From contig OX336345.1 of assembly GCA_946902875.1 (NCBI GenBank), positions 20,553,395-20,617,394 of the forward strand: a stretch of 64,000 nt of DNA. The letters run 5' to 3'. The notes beneath the pieces are model-generated. The model did not search any database. It saw only the letters and a program-made list of their open reading frames with translations, and was not told where the DNA came from. This stretch comes from Nematopogon swammerdamellus (lineage: Eukaryota; Arthropoda; Insecta; Lepidoptera; Adelidae). Below, in pieces: positions 45,355-56,624 of this stretch. Each line of letters opens with the position of its first letter. The first letter of the stretch is position 1. The position numbers were made by a program, and so were the translations under genes.

Positions 45355-45715
45355 AAAAACCCCCGACTCTTAAAAAGTCAAAAATAATTTCCGTTTACTT
45401 ACTTAAAGGAGTCGGGGGACCGCTAAGTAAATTAAATATAAAGACTCAAAAGTTGGCGGGAATTTACTTAGCGAATTTACTTTTTAAGAGTCGGGGGTTT
45501 TTTAAATTTGTAATTTAACTTTTATTTGAAGCTTTTTAAAAAAAACCGCATGCAAATCGGTCCACTTTTTAAGATAATTATTTTTTTTATTACTTAATTA
45601 CTTTATTACTTGATTACAAACATAGCTAAGAACCATCCCGATTAAACAGGCTTCCTAATAAAAAAAACCGCATCCAAATCGGTCCATCCGTTTGGGAGCT
45701 ACGATGCCACAGACA

Positions 45716-45756
<41 letters not shown>

Positions 45757-45800
45757 AACTTATAACACCCCTCCGTTTTTTTCGTCGGGGGTTAAAAAAT
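45355..45800. mobile_element. Family D MITE with inverted ends and (AC)n
   Basis: AAAACCCCCGACTCTTAAAA (45356) mirrors TTTTAAGAGTCGGGGGTTTT (to 45503). The rest carries D words and (AC)n at 45718-45752, ending TTATAACACCCCTCCG and CGTCGGGGGTTAAAA. Confidence 0.75.
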
Positions 45801-46454
45801 AACACCGTTTGATTTCATTTCATTTTCTTCTGCGAGGAATATGAGCAAATCTTTGGTCGATAACGAAGTATTCGCCATTGAGCAGGCCACTTCAGTCGTC
45901 GATGCTCGTAGAATCAGAAAACCCAATGCTGATAACTCGATTAGGCGCGAGCGCGGCAGACCTAACTTCATTTATTTAATCCTCGTCGTGGTCGAAAACG
46001 CACGCGACCGCCCACTTCGCCGCTCGTTCGCTCCTTCGAGAAAATACTCAGCTAACACTTTTCGCCCGTGGCAACGATTTAAAATTCTCGTTACTGCTTC
46101 GTAACTTGTCCAATTCGTGGATGTCAGACCGGGCGGCGATATAAAACGAATTCGCGCCCGAAAACTTGTCAAGTTTTGTGGTATCAAGGTGTCGTCGAAA
46201 TAACAACTTGGGTGTCGGAATGTAAAATTGCGACGTTAAAAGCAGAAACTTGGAGGGACAGGGGCTTATGCGCTAATCGGGAACAAATTTACAATGAAAA
46301 TAGGTTAGGGGTTTTCTATTTATCGTTGATTTTTAATATGTTTAAAATTGTAGTTCCCAGCTGATAAGTATACATACATAACCATCTCATGCATTTTTTC
46401 TCCCCACGGACAAATATGAAAATACCACTTTTGGGATGCAACAACTTGACTAAA
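45801..46454. other. Possibly single-copy sequence with unrecognised ORF
   Basis: Plus ORF 45841-46104 (87 aa: SLVDNEVFAIEQATSVVDAR) begins with a plausible ATG and no repeat words are seen across about 600 bp, but no family is recognised and the C-terminal half is arginine-rich without motif. Confidence 0.3.
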
Positions 46455-46600
46455 GCTTGTCAATTTTTTTAAAAATAGAAAGCGTGAATTGTGGATTTGA
46501 CCCACCCATAAGGTATCTAAGGACGTCCATGGACATTCGTTCGTCATTCGACGGGTGCACCCAGATCTGAGACATAGTTTTGATGACCAAGAATGTGTCC
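46455..46600 (-). mobile_element. Very short LINE 3' end
   Basis: GGTATCTAAGGACGTCCATG and ACATTCGTTCGTCATTCGAC correspond to the last about 100 bp of the LINE. Confidence 0.55.
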
Positions 46601-46899
46601 CTGTCACGTTTAAGCAAAATAATAAATCTCATTTGTACACTATAGTACACATTTTTCAATAACACTGGGAGGATTTCGAAAATTCAGGGTTCGAAAGGGG
46701 GTCCATATTTGAAGTCGAAAAGCTCTGAAACTTTTTCCCAGATTCCTTTTTTGTGAAAATCGTTTCATCGAGATTTGGTGAACGGTTAATGTCCGCCTTT
46801 ATTAAATAAAAATAAAATGACTAACTTACATACTTAACTAGTAGAATTGAACTGCATGTAGGTGAATTCCAAACACTTAAATTTGTATAACATCAAAAG
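46600..46899. other. AT-rich unassigned sequence
   Basis: Nothing recognised. Confidence 0.35.
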
Positions 46900-46904
46900 G
46901 AAAA

Positions 46905-47150
46905 AAAAACTATTTAAAAAAATATAAAAATCGCCTTCAAAAATGAATGAAATAAAAAAAAAAAATCTAACCCTAGAGTTGAAGGCGGTGCTAAAGAAAG
47001 CTACACAAATCACAAAGGGTGCCATCCACTCATGTTTTTTTTCATGCATAATTTTTGCTTGCTTTACCACCGTCTTCAACTCTAGGGTTAGATTTTTTTT
47101 ATTTCATACATTTTTGAAGGCGGTTTTTATATTTTTTTAAATAGTTTTTT
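46905..47150. mobile_element. Palindromic MITE
   Basis: AACTATTTAAAAAAATATAA, TCTAACCCTAGAGTTGAAGG and their complements mirror for about 90 bp each side. A mirrored pair of false ORFs arises from this. 47330-47355 reads AACACCCTGTATA, a lone mariner-like end. Confidence 0.8.
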
Positions 47151-47364
47151 ATTTCACAGTTTTTTTAGTATTTTTTTGCTATTAATGTACTCGGTGCTAT
47201 CACTGTTCATCGAGTTTTTATTACAATTTTTAGTTTTTGTATGAAAAAATAATACGGTATTTCGATTTGAGTGATAAGGATTTTTTCTTCTAATAATGAG
47301 TACTTTCTATTCCTGAAGTTTCTCAAGCCTATCCTGTAACACCCTGTATAAGTATATGGCATAT

Positions 47365-47574
47365 ATCACATTGTATCCCGACAATCGCGGTACCTATGTA
47401 GTGTAATTGTTGTTGCGCTGCAAGAACTCTGGTTAATTACCGCACAGTTATTCATCGGTTATGCGTCCACTGCTGGACATAGCCTCTCCAATTTTTCTCC
47501 AGTCGTCTCGGCCTTCAGCGGTTAGGTAATCATCACTGATGGCCTATTTAATGTCCTCGTCCCGCCTGACGAAT
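47365..47574 (-). mobile_element. SINE C scrap and RTE-like LINE end scrap
   Basis: 47365-47450 is a C tail (GGTTGTTGCGCTGCAAGAAC region). 47455-47570 (GTCCACTGCTGGACATAGCC, CTCCAGTCGTCTCGGCCTTC) is typical of RTE-like LINE 3' coding ends on the minus strand. Confidence 0.5.
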
Positions 47575-47990
47575 TTTTTTTTATAGAAAGCGCGACATGT
47601 GGCGCCGAGGCACCCATAAGGTGTCTAACGACGCCCATGGACATTCGCTCGTACGCGGGTGTTGCGAATGCCATGCCGGCCTGACAGGTACCTATTCACG
47701 CCTCTCTTGATGGACCCGAGTTGGGGGGAAATATGTGGGCAGGGAGAGCGTTCCAGAGTTTACCAGTTCTGTGGAGGAAACATCTGCAGAACCGATTGGT
47801 ACGCATCCGTGGTAAGTCAAGGGACGCAATCCCTTTACGCTTGACTTGACTTGACCCAGTGCGCGTTGTGCGGAGGTGGAAAGGGGACGGCGGGGTCGCG
47901 TTAAGCAGCTCTTTCGAGGATTCCCCATGGAATAAGCGATTAGAACACACTTAAGGCGCCGACATCCCTACGGAGAATTTTAGTGATAAT
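47575..47990 (-). mobile_element. Jockey-like LINE 3' fragment
   Basis: Minus strand: NRLFHGESSKELLNATPPSP, LPRMRTNRFCRCFLHRTGKL, WNALPAHIFPPN, then an internal deletion and CGCCACATGTCGCGCTTTCT tail. Confidence 0.82.
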
Positions 47991-48334
47991 GGGATGAAAA
48001 GCAAACGGCTACTTTTCCGCTACTGAGTATTTTGGCGATGACAAAAGTGAGTCCTTACATGCGTGATCAAAAGGTGTGCCCTTTAATTTAAAAAGAGCTT
48101 CTCTCTTTCGCGTCGGTGAAGCGAATAGCGAACACAACTAAGGACAGGAAGCTGCACCTCCTATAAGACCATAGAGAACGGGAGTGACCCTCACAATCGT
48201 TAGTTCGTATCTTTAGCGTCATATATCTCCAAGGAATAAAGGTGACTTTATTTATTATTTACAGATATATCTAAGTAGTTTATGTTATTTATGTATCGAG
48301 TATCCACTGTTAGTAGGTACATAAATAATACATA
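47991..48334. other. Unassigned sequence
   Basis: No repeat or gene recognised. Confidence 0.35.
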
Positions 48335-49649
48335 CGCAGTCGGGTCATAAGTTCTGTCACAACCTCATTATTTTCAAATTTCGAATACTGGCCAGAAATG
48401 TTTTGATTTATTTTAAATTAAGAACGTTTTGCGTCTTTAAAAATAAAAAATTAAATTATTTTACTCTATTTTAAAACATAGAGTGGACGCAAAAAGAAGA
48501 CAGAATCGCGATTATTGCGTTGCACCACTGCGGTTACGCGAAAATTGAGATTTTCAAACTTACAAAAAAAATTGAAAATAACACAGAGGTGTGTTTATCG
48601 TATAATCAAACTATTCAGTGAAGATTCGAGCTTCCAAGATGGCAAGGGGAGCGGCTGGCCTCGTACGGTTAGGACACCGGCGGCCATCAAGGCAGTGAGG
48701 GCGCGAATCCAATGAAATCACGCGCGCAAGCAAACATTGTTGGTTCTGCAGATGCGGTTAAGCAGAACCACGGTCAAAAGAGTATTAAATAAACACCTTG
48801 GACTACGAGCTTATTAAAAGATAATAGGGCATTTTTTTTATGAGCGTCTGAAAAAAATTAGGATAACGAGATCTCGGCCTTTGTTAAGGCGGTACGTGGG
48901 AAAAAAGTACCGCGAAATCCCTGTTTCAAACAATTTTTTTTTTACGTTGAACAAAATTACAACTACCAAAATGATAAAGTTTATGCCCACAACAATGAAA
49001 AAGTGGGCAGGCGTATTCCGAGAGTTCAGCATGGGCATCATCCCTCATCAATCATCATTCATGGTTTGGCTTGAAGTCCCATATTCAGGCCTAATTGAGG
49101 TGTTTTTCTGTGAGAAAGGTGTAAAAACCAGTGCCGTTGTGTACCAAAATACGGTGCTTTCAAACATTGTGAAACCTTTTTCTCACAAAATGTTCGAAAA
49201 CAGACACTGGGTATACCAACAAGATTCTGTGCCAGCTCATAGGGCAGCAAGCACGCAAAATTGGCTGACCGCCCATGGAATCGACTTCATAGGGCACCAA
49301 GAATGGCCCTCCTCCAGCCCAGACTTGAAACCATTGGATTACAAAATATGGCAACATTTGGAGGAGAAAGTCTGCGCTAAACCTCACCAGAATTTGAAGT
49401 CTCTCAAAGCATCCCTGATTAAATCAGCGGCTGATATAGACACGAACGACGTGCGTGCTGCGATAAACGACTGGCCACGCAGGTTGAGAGTCTGTTTTCA
49501 AAATCTGGGAGGGCATTTCGAATAATTTTAATAAAATTTTAATCTACTTTAATCTGCCTTTCTTTTCATATATATATTTTAAACTAACATAAAAAGTCGT
49601 ACAATTTATTTAATAAAGTATGTGTGACAGAACTTATGACCCGACCTAG
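48335..49649 (+). mobile_element. maT-type (DD37D) mariner fossil
   Basis: Flanked by TA at 48333-48334 and 49650-49651. Terminal inverted repeats GTCGGGTCATAAGTTCTGTC / GACAGAACTTATGACCCGAC. Length about 1.3 kb is normal. It has an N-terminal HTH remnant (48488-48715) and a C-terminal transposase (48881-49525). Stops and frameshifts make it inactive. Confidence 0.92.
48488..49525 (+). pseudogene. Mariner (maT-like) transposase pseudogene
   Basis: IIALHHCGYAKIEIF and RPRTV-type HTH words appear in different frames (48490-48715), with stops in between. The intact C-terminal ORF 48881-49525 holds VYQQDSVPAHRAASTQNWLT with the second catalytic Asp and EWPSSSPDLKPLDYKIW with the third. The spacing of 37 residues marks DD37D. 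The first-Asp region is lost: sequence goes from FFFT/YVEQN without the usual SDEK. The C-terminus RRLRVCFQNLGGHFE is complete. Confidence 0.9.
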
Positions 49650-49653
49650 TATA

Positions 49654-50058
49654 TAAGATGTTTCGTTAGTCATGTCATTAATTTCGGGAGGGTTACATAC
49701 ACACTCAAATAAACACGTTACGCAAAAAAAAAAATATGTTTTTAGCATTACTTTTCGAGAAATTTAGCAAAACATATTTGCTACCTAAACATTAATCGGT
49801 TTGTAGCAGTAGGTAAACTGCATTGTACGGGGTCAATGACCGTACTATGTTCAAACGCAGAACAGGTGTTTGTTGTAAGTAAGTCACAAGGTCACTATGA
49901 TTGGTTTTTACAGCTACTTATTTGATTTTATTTTTTTGTTAGGAGAAAAAATGCTTTATGAACATACGTTTTTTTTTTCTTACGTAAAATGTTTATTTGA
50001 GTGTGTATGTAACCCTCCCGAAGTTAATGACATAACTAACGAAACACCTTATATAAGT
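49654..50058. mobile_element. MITE with about 60-bp inverted ends
   Basis: ATGTTTCGTTAGTCATGTCA ... TTACATACACACTCAAATAA mirrors TTATTTGAGTGTGTATGTAA ... TAACGAAACACCTTAT. It starts within 5 bp of the mariner target duplicate. Confidence 0.85.
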
Positions 50059-50684
50059 ATGTATGCTGGGTACTGCCAGTCCAGGCTGTCAGTCCTAGCC
50101 AAGTTTTTTCCCATTTCAAATTGATCCTTGGGACCACCGCATAGGGTGCATTTTCGTTTCGCACCCCGGCCTTGAGTAATGTCGCCACCTAGTAATATAA
50201 CAAGGGAGTCATATCCCTTATACTCCTCTATTGAAGAATAATAAATTAGTTTAGTTGATGTTTAGGTTTAGTGATCTATGTTACCCCTGAAATTGACGTT
50301 TATGTCTACCTATGTTAGTTTGATGTAAATGCTTGCATTAATTATTCACACTTCGACATATTATGTACGACCTATGTAACTTAATACATCTTGAATTAAT
50401 GTTCTGGTGCAGTAGTAAAGGCCCTGTCTTCTTTCCGACAGGTACCAACAAATTCGAATACGTATACCCACTTTCATTCTCTTGTGGAGTTTGATTAGGG
50501 CGTCCTTGTGACGTAGACGTGTTGGTTTGCGATTCGTATTGTATGTTGAATTGCACTAAGTCCCTTCCCTTGTCACAGGTGGCAGGGTGATTCCCGCCCG
50601 AGTTGGTCACCACTGCACTGATAAAAGCATTCAGTGAAATCAAATCAAATGTATTTTTTCTCAATTCAAACATTTAAAATCAGT
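50059..50684. other. Unassigned sequence with SINE scraps
   Basis: 50180-50215 is a C-like scrap; 50565-50630 (GTCCCTTCCCTTGTCACAGG, CACCACTGCACTGA) is SINE A/B body on the plus strand. Confidence 0.4.
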
Positions 50685-50925
50685 TAGTGAGTCAATTGGC
50701 GTACGCCTCTCCAATTTTTATCCAGTACTCCCGGCCTTCGGCGGTACGGAACCACTGCTTTCCGCCGACGTACTTCATGTCGTCATCGCAACTGGCGGGT
50801 CTTCTTCCCACACTCAGCCAGTGTAGGACGCGGGCACTCCAAACGGTCGTCGTGTCTTTGGCTGACGTGCCTAGCCCACTGCCACTTGAGTTTAACATGC
50901 ATCCAAACAATTGAAGTGCCTATCA
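50685..50925 (-). mobile_element. RTE-like LINE C-terminal fragment
   Basis: The minus strand encodes WSARVLHWLSVGRRPASCDD and GKQWFRTAEGREYWIKIGEA, matching the usual GRRP...D(D/I)...W...A..R..W..LGEA pattern at the end of RTE-type proteins. Confidence 0.7.
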
Positions 50926-51036
50926 AGTGAGCTGAGAAAAGGGCCTAGACGAAGATAATGGCACTGGCAATTGCATTGCCGCTGATTTTAAACTAACCTA
51001 CCAACCTAAGAGCAGATTACTTAATAGTTACTTCGT

Positions 51037-51320
51037 CCTAAGTGGAAATTGAAATGCTTAAGCCTTAGATTATTAATTGATCTTCGCGCGCTCCGACTAG
51101 ATCTCCGTGAATGCGGCAACTCAATATTCTAGTGTGTGTAAGAAAATGTAGTAGTATGTGTGTGATCCCATAGTCTTTCCTATTGAGACTGGCTCGAGTA
51201 CGCCGACTTCGGCATAGTATTTGTTGCCGCATTTTACACGTACACGGGCGGTATCTAGTCGGAGCGCGCGGAGACCTATCAACAATCTAAGGCTTAAGCA
51301 TTTCAACTTCCACTTAGTGT
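51037..51320. mobile_element. Foldback element
   Basis: CTAAGTGGAAATTGAAATGC ... GCGCGCTCCGACTAGAT mirrors ATCTAGTCGGAGCGCGC ... GCATTTCAACTTCCACTTAG; arms about 80-90 bp. Confidence 0.8.
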
Positions 51321-52177
51321 CAGAAGGAACACAAAGTGGCAGATTCTCCAATGCCCATGCGCAATAACAACGGAATAAGGAATAGGCTGGAAGGGCCACG
51401 GAACGACAGCACTGTCGAACTTGCACTGAAACCACGATCGCCATTTTTCTAATTTGAAATAAGCTATCCGACGCACGGCGCTTAATTGTTGGCTACCGAC
51501 CAGTGTGTAATTTAAATCTTAGTAGCTCTTTTATTACCCCTCCAACCAACTCAAATGCTCTGTGTTTAAAACGGAAGCACTAGCATGGTACTCAGTCCCG
51601 TCAAGTGTAGGTGTATTGATGATGTTGCATTAAATTCATAAAACTTATAATATAATAAATTATTTCATGAAAAATCAAAGCCAGATTAACATTTAATAGC
51701 TACTCGGTCTTAACGGGCAGTGGCTGCCCAATTTTCCCATTATTATTGGCCGAATTCGATTTCGGGATCGGCCGCTCCTCTGGGACATGACGTGCGAGAA
51801 AAGGGATGAAATATAGAACAAGGCAACGAACGCCCCACGAGCGGCCAGTATACGTGAGGAATTGAAATATTATCGCCAGCCCCTAGCGGCCGCCAGCAAA
51901 CAGCTAGGCTGCAGGCGGATACCGTTTCTATTGAATTGAAATGAGAATAAAATTGATTAACTGAAATGAAAAACATATATTTTTCTTTATATTATTATAC
52001 CTAGTAATTTAGTCGTGCGAATACGCAGGCAGCCTTTTAAGTCGTGTCGTATGCAAACCTCCCGCAATTATAAAAAAAAAAACTGGTAGCATTTTAAACA
52101 TTTTGAATTTAGAAGCCGAAAACGAAAGATGGTCAGTTTTATTACAAAACGTCTGGTCAAAGTTGATAAGTCTATAT
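51321..52177. other. Unassigned sequence
   Basis: About 850 bp with no recognised repeat; short ORFs without motifs. Could be single-copy. Confidence 0.35.
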
Positions 52178-52848
52178 TAAAAACCGGTCAAGTGCGAGTC
52201 GGACTCGGCACTCGGAGGGTTTGTGTATCGCATGGTATCGCCATGTCACGGTCAGGTCAGCGCCACTCACGCAATCTATGGCGTGTTTTATGAAATGCTT
52301 CATATTAGTTAAAATTCATGATTAGTTAAAATGCTTCATACTGTTTTCGGTAGATGGCGCGCATACACTTTTTAGGTACTTGTATGGGGGACCCCGTGAA
52401 TGTTTTATTTTTTTCTTATTTTCATTATTTGTTGTTATATCGGCCATAATAACACGTATTCTGTGAAAAATTCAACGGGCTACCTATTACGGTTCAAGAG
52501 ATACAGCCCTCGGGCGGACGGACAGACAAACAGACAAGTCCCTTCCCTTGCCCCTTACTAGGTGGTAGGCTCAAATTGTAGGCGACTGGGTTGGTACCAC
52601 CGTACTGGATGTCAGATGGCCGCATAGTAGCCTCGGTTGTGTTCTCCTCTAGTTCAGTATAGCCAGCAATCCAGGGAAGTCTCCGGTATGGCACCTACCT
52701 TCTCGGAGGTGATATTGGCTGGTTAGAGCATGTGCTTTGGCCCCTCCGACTCAGCCACCCATACCGGATTACATAAAAAAAAAAGACAGACGGCGGCGTA
52801 GGCTTAGTAATAGGGTCCCGTACGACGGATACGGAACCCTAAGGTTGA
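52178..52848 (+). mobile_element. MINE-like repeat interrupted by SINE B
   Basis: 52178-52530 and 52784-52848 form one MINE-like copy. A 5'-truncated SINE B (52533-52783) is inserted in its GGAC/AGAC run, and the microsatellite resumes as AGACAGACGGCGGCG. Confidence 0.85.
52533..52783 (+). mobile_element. SINE family B, head missing
   Basis: Begins at GTCCCTTCCCTTGCCCC, exactly where the body shared with family A begins, and ends CACCCATACCGGATTACAT + A10. Confidence 0.85.
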
Positions 52849-53089
52849 CTGCTACAAATAACATGATAACTTCTCCTTTGTGTGCCTGTATATTTCCTTT
52901 ATACATATTATGTTCCATTTATTGGCGTACAATAAAAGATTTTTATTTATTTAACAAAAATATTATGCATTTTAAACATTTTAAATTTAGAAGCCAAAAA
53001 CAAAAGAACGTCAGTTTTTAACATTTTTCTTTTTATATTCTAAAAGTGGGAACCAGTAAGTACTAAACAGTACTAGCTGTAAAAGTAGT
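52849..53089. other. AT-rich unassigned sequence
   Basis: Nothing recognised. Confidence 0.35.
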
Positions 53090-53290
53090 GCCGATTGGGG
53101 CTGGTACTTACAAAGATTAGCCAGTTGATTAGCCCCAATGCATCTCTCCCCGTGCATGTCGTAAAAGGCGACTAATGCATAAGGACAAGATGCCGTGCTA
53201 AAGGGCGACAGGAGACGGTCCTTTCAATTGGACAGACAGACGACGTAGGCTTACGGAGGCGTTGGCGTAGGATACGGAAGCCTAAAAATG
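53090..53290 (+). mobile_element. SINE C head and MINE end scrap
   Basis: GGGGCTGGTACTTACAAAGA, a short duplicated AGCC..GTTGATTAGCC, AAAGGCGACTAATGCATAAG, then GACGTAGGCTTACGGAGGCG. Confidence 0.6.
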
Positions 53291-53734
53291 TTAATATTCA
53301 CTATGCATGTTGAGACAAAATGCTCTGTCTATAATTTATGTAGGTCGGAGGAGGATGTACCCAGGAGCCAGACGGTCTACGCTCTAATCCCGGGGGTGTA
53401 CTATGTTACTCTACTCAATTAAAGCTAGTGAATAACTTTACAGTTATTTACCTGAGAGTTTTTGTTGCACATAAATTTAAATTATGAATTATAGCTACCG
53501 CATATTTTCAGGACCAGTTGCGGCTGGGATAAAACTAAGATTAGGTCTTGAATTATTATTATTATTGTTTTCAGACTTGGTTCCTACTATAGAGGTTTAA
53601 TAAAAAATGTAAACTAAAATGTAGACAGAAAAAGAGATAAGCTTGACATTATGTCTAACGAAATGAACAATTATAATAAAAGATTTCCTCTATAGGGGCC
53701 AAACACATTGTCCCTAGCACGGACGCAGCATTCC
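53291..53734. other. Unassigned sequence
   Basis: No repeat or gene recognised. Confidence 0.35.
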
Positions 53735-53737
53735 CCC

Positions 53738-53945
53738 TACTAAAGTAGGAAGTAGGTAACTTCCTACTTTATTCCGACAATCGGGGTAAGTAGAGCAATC
53801 GGTGTTGTGCTGCAAGTGCTTTTGCAAATTACAGCACAACACCGTTCACCACGTTTAGTAAAGTATTCGGACAAGATACGTAATTATATCAAGCAGCAAG
53901 TAAGGCACAAAAGCCCACCTGATGCATGACCCGGTGGAAAGATCG
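53738..53945 (-). mobile_element. Short hairpin and SINE C
   Basis: 53738-53768: AAAGTAGGAAGT / ACTTCCTACTTT. 53768-53945: C tail half with hairpin GGTGTTGTGCTG / CAGCACAACACCG. Confidence 0.65.
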
Positions 53946-54214
53946 CGTCTACTAACATACATGCGCTGCCAAAATCATAATCCTCGTTTTGGCTTCGCCG
54001 TAGTCGGGTAAAAATAGTACGTGCTTCCTGTCCAGTTCAGTGTAGCCGGCACAAACAATCAGACAGCAGTGCACGGCACCTACATAGTCCAGCGTAATGC
54101 GCTAACGTCGACATCGGTGCAGTAGCGAATGCAGTCAAACACGTTAGGTTCTCTAAACATATGACTACCAAAGTGGAAGTGACTTTTCGACGAAGACGTC
54201 AGAAGACAACACAT
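53946..54214. other. Unassigned with SINE A scrap
   Basis: GTCCAGTTCAGTGTAGCCGG at about 54030; otherwise nothing recognised. Confidence 0.4.
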
Positions 54215-54580
54215 AAGCGGTGGGTGGCCGAGTGGTTTCTCATGCGAGAGGTCCGAGGTTCGAATCCGCTCGGCGTGTACCAATGAGTTTTTTCTGACGA
54301 CAAAATTACGTACACCTACACCTGCTGCTTCACCGTTCGGAACCGGTGTAAAACCGTAGGTCCCTTCCCTTGCCCCTTACCAGGTGGTAAGCTCAAATTG
54401 TAGCCGACTGGGTTGGTACCACCGTACTAGATGTAAGATGGCCGCATAGCAGCCTCGGTTGTGTTCTCCTCTAGTCCAGTATAGCCAGCAATCCAGGGAA
54501 GTCTCCGATGTGGCACCTACCTTCTCGGAGGTTATATTGGCTGGTCGGATTCAGTCACCCATACCATATTACATTTAAAA
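54215..54580 (+). mobile_element. SINE family B
   Basis: GCGGTGGGTGGCCGAGTGGT, then an anticodon-arm deletion (TTCTCATGCGAGAG), GAGGTTCGAATCC, body and CACCCATACCATATTACATT. Confidence 0.85.
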
Positions 54581-54784
54581 AAATCATAATTAAAGATAAA
54601 GAAAAGATATGAATTTCAAAGAGCTATCTTCGCTGACGCCACTTTTCGGGGTTTTGTAAGTTTGATCAGAAGTTAGCCGAGGGACAGCTCACAACCGCAG
54701 GATTTTCTTTTTGCGAAGTGAAAAGATAAAGGCCAATTTTAATATTTCATTAACCACCGTGAAGTGGAAGAGTTAACTGGGAAC

Positions 54785-54910
54785 AGTTTAGTGTAGCCGA
54801 CACGAAATGAAGGGAAGCACTGACATGGCACCTAGTTCACCCTGTGTTGTGGGCTGACATCAAGGATGTTGTAGGTGATGTAGCCAACCGTGTCAGGTTC
54901 CATAAAAAAA
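54785..54910 (+). mobile_element. SINE A 3' end
   Basis: AGTTTAGTGTAGCCGACACG to GTGTCAGGTTCCATAAAAAA. Confidence 0.75.
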
Positions 54911-55489
54911 AAACAACAATTGATTTAGTAGTAAAATCAATGCACGACTTACTAATAGTCAACCCCCTTCCTCATGTTATGTGAATGAAAGGTATACATG
55001 AAAGCATTCATATATCCAACCATTCATATATGTTGGTCGAAGTAGAAAGGTGGCGGCGGTTGGATGAGTGTGGCTTGCCTTGTTTAAGAACAATAAAATG
55101 AGCGTAAAATGTTTTGGATTTAAAGATGTAATACTTTACCAACGAATTAAACTGAATAGCGTTTACATTAAGATCTGTTTGCTTATCTTGAGCAATTTAA
55201 AAATAAGCGTATTTCAAAAACGGTAAGGTTTTAAAAGTAAAGGAGACTTGTAGACTTTGAAAGTTTGAAAGAAACTTTTCAATTACTTTTTACTGAATAT
55301 CCTGTTTAATTCTAGTGCCATGCCGCTTATTACGTTCTCGGTATAAAGCGGAATGGGTTATAAAATGCTATATAGAGAGCTCTGAAGTTGTAGTCGTGGC
55401 TTCCTCCTCGTCTTGCAACATCGTAATGGTGCTTCCGTTGTTAAGTGCAGGAGGTTGTAAAGCGGCAACGTTCGTATCTGTGCACCCCT
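54911..55489. other. Unassigned sequence
   Basis: No repeat or gene recognised. Confidence 0.35.
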
Positions 55490-56235
55490 AAGCGGCGGAC
55501 GGCTGGCGTAGTCTTGGCTTGGACGCTTGATGTCAGCGTCTGAGGTTCGAATCCCACCGACATGTACCAATGAGTTTTTACCAAAACATGAGCATCTCAT
55601 CAATGAGCATCTCGTCAATGAGCATCACCTTTCCGAGCCGGTGTAAAGTGAAGGTCCCTTCACTAGGGTGGCATCCTAGTGGTATCTAGGATACTATAGG
55701 TGGGATCGAAGCCTCTATCGCTAGGTGGTAGGCTCAAATTGTAGCCGACTCAGTTGATACCACCGTACTGTATTGTATTGTTTTATTTATTGATCATTCA
55801 TATAGAAACGACAAGAAACCTCGCAGGGTAACTAGAAATTCCGCAGGGTAACAAGAAACTTCACAGGGTAACAATAATCTTCGTGGGGTAAAAGGAAACT
55901 TCGCAGGGTGACAAGAAACTCCGCAAGGTAACAAGAAACTTCGCAGGGTAACAAGACACTCCGGAGGGTAACAAGAAACTCCGCAGGGTGACAAGAAACT
56001 TCGCAGGGTAACAAGAAACTTCACAGGGTAACAAGAAACTCCGCAGGGTAACAAGAAACTTCGCAGGGTAACAAGAAACTTCGCAGGGTAACAAGAAACT
56101 CCACAGGGTAACAAGAAACTTCGCAGGGTAAAAGTCTCCTGTATGGCACCTTCTTGGCGGTGATATTGGCTCGTCGTAACACGTGTTCTGGCCCCTCTGA
56201 CTTAGTCACTAATACGGAATTGCATAAAACCAAAT
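55490..56235 (+). mobile_element. SINE family B (second head) containing a minisatellite
   Basis: Head GCTGGCGTAGTCTTGGCTTG, box B GAGGTTCGAATCCC, body to GATACCACCGTACTG, then the 20-bp minisatellite, then the B 3' end resumes at AGTCTCCTGTATGGCACC and ends CTAATACGGAATTGCATAAA. Confidence 0.8.
55808..56132. repeat. 20-bp minisatellite, about 16 units
   Basis: Unit GGTAACAAGAAACTTCGCAG with C/T and G/A changes. Minus-strand frames stay open because the unit lacks stops on that strand in every frame. Confidence 0.95.
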
Positions 56236-56283
56236 TTTGAGCAACCCGTTTCGCTCCTATCATATTGAACCAGGAGTTGGTCT

Positions 56284-56576
56284 AAGGGCTCATACACATA
56301 AACACGATACGACGTCGCGTCGTGCTACGACGCGACGTCGTATCGTGTTTACAAGTAAGAGGCCTATGAATCCTCGGCCTCTTAGGGCTCTTACACATAA
56401 CATCTTACATATTAGGGCCCTCCCACCCCTCCTCTCCTACCGCTCCCTCTTTTTGTCAATATTTTAAGAAAGAAATACTCCTTAAATAAAAAATACGCGA
56501 GGGCCTCATACGATACGACGTCGCGTCGCGTCGTAGCACGACGCGACGTCGTGTCGTGTTTATGTGTATGAGCCCT
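56284..56576. mobile_element. MITE (hAT-like ends) with CGACGTCG palindromes
   Basis: Ends AGGGCTCATACACATAAACA and TGTTTATGTGTATGAGCCCT are inverted. Just inside each is a CGACGTCGCGTCG/CGACGCGACGTCG palindrome. Confidence 0.8.
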
Positions 56577-56624
56577 AAGCACGCCCTAAGGCAGGCCACT
56601 CATGTCATGTACCTACGTACGTAT

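Noticed and set aside
45841..46104. Host gene exon (87 aa ORF)
   Set aside because: No family, no splice partner, no supporting motif; kept only as an unassigned stretch.
46834..47140. Mirrored ORF pair on both strands
   Set aside because: The two ORFs are the same sequence read from the two arms of an inverted repeat.
48881..49525. Active transposase
   Set aside because: The N-terminal half has stops and frameshifts and the first catalytic Asp region is missing.
55794..56263. Four overlapping minus-strand ORFs (LLPCEVSCYP)
   Set aside because: Product of the 20-bp minisatellite; all three frames are open for the same trivial reason.
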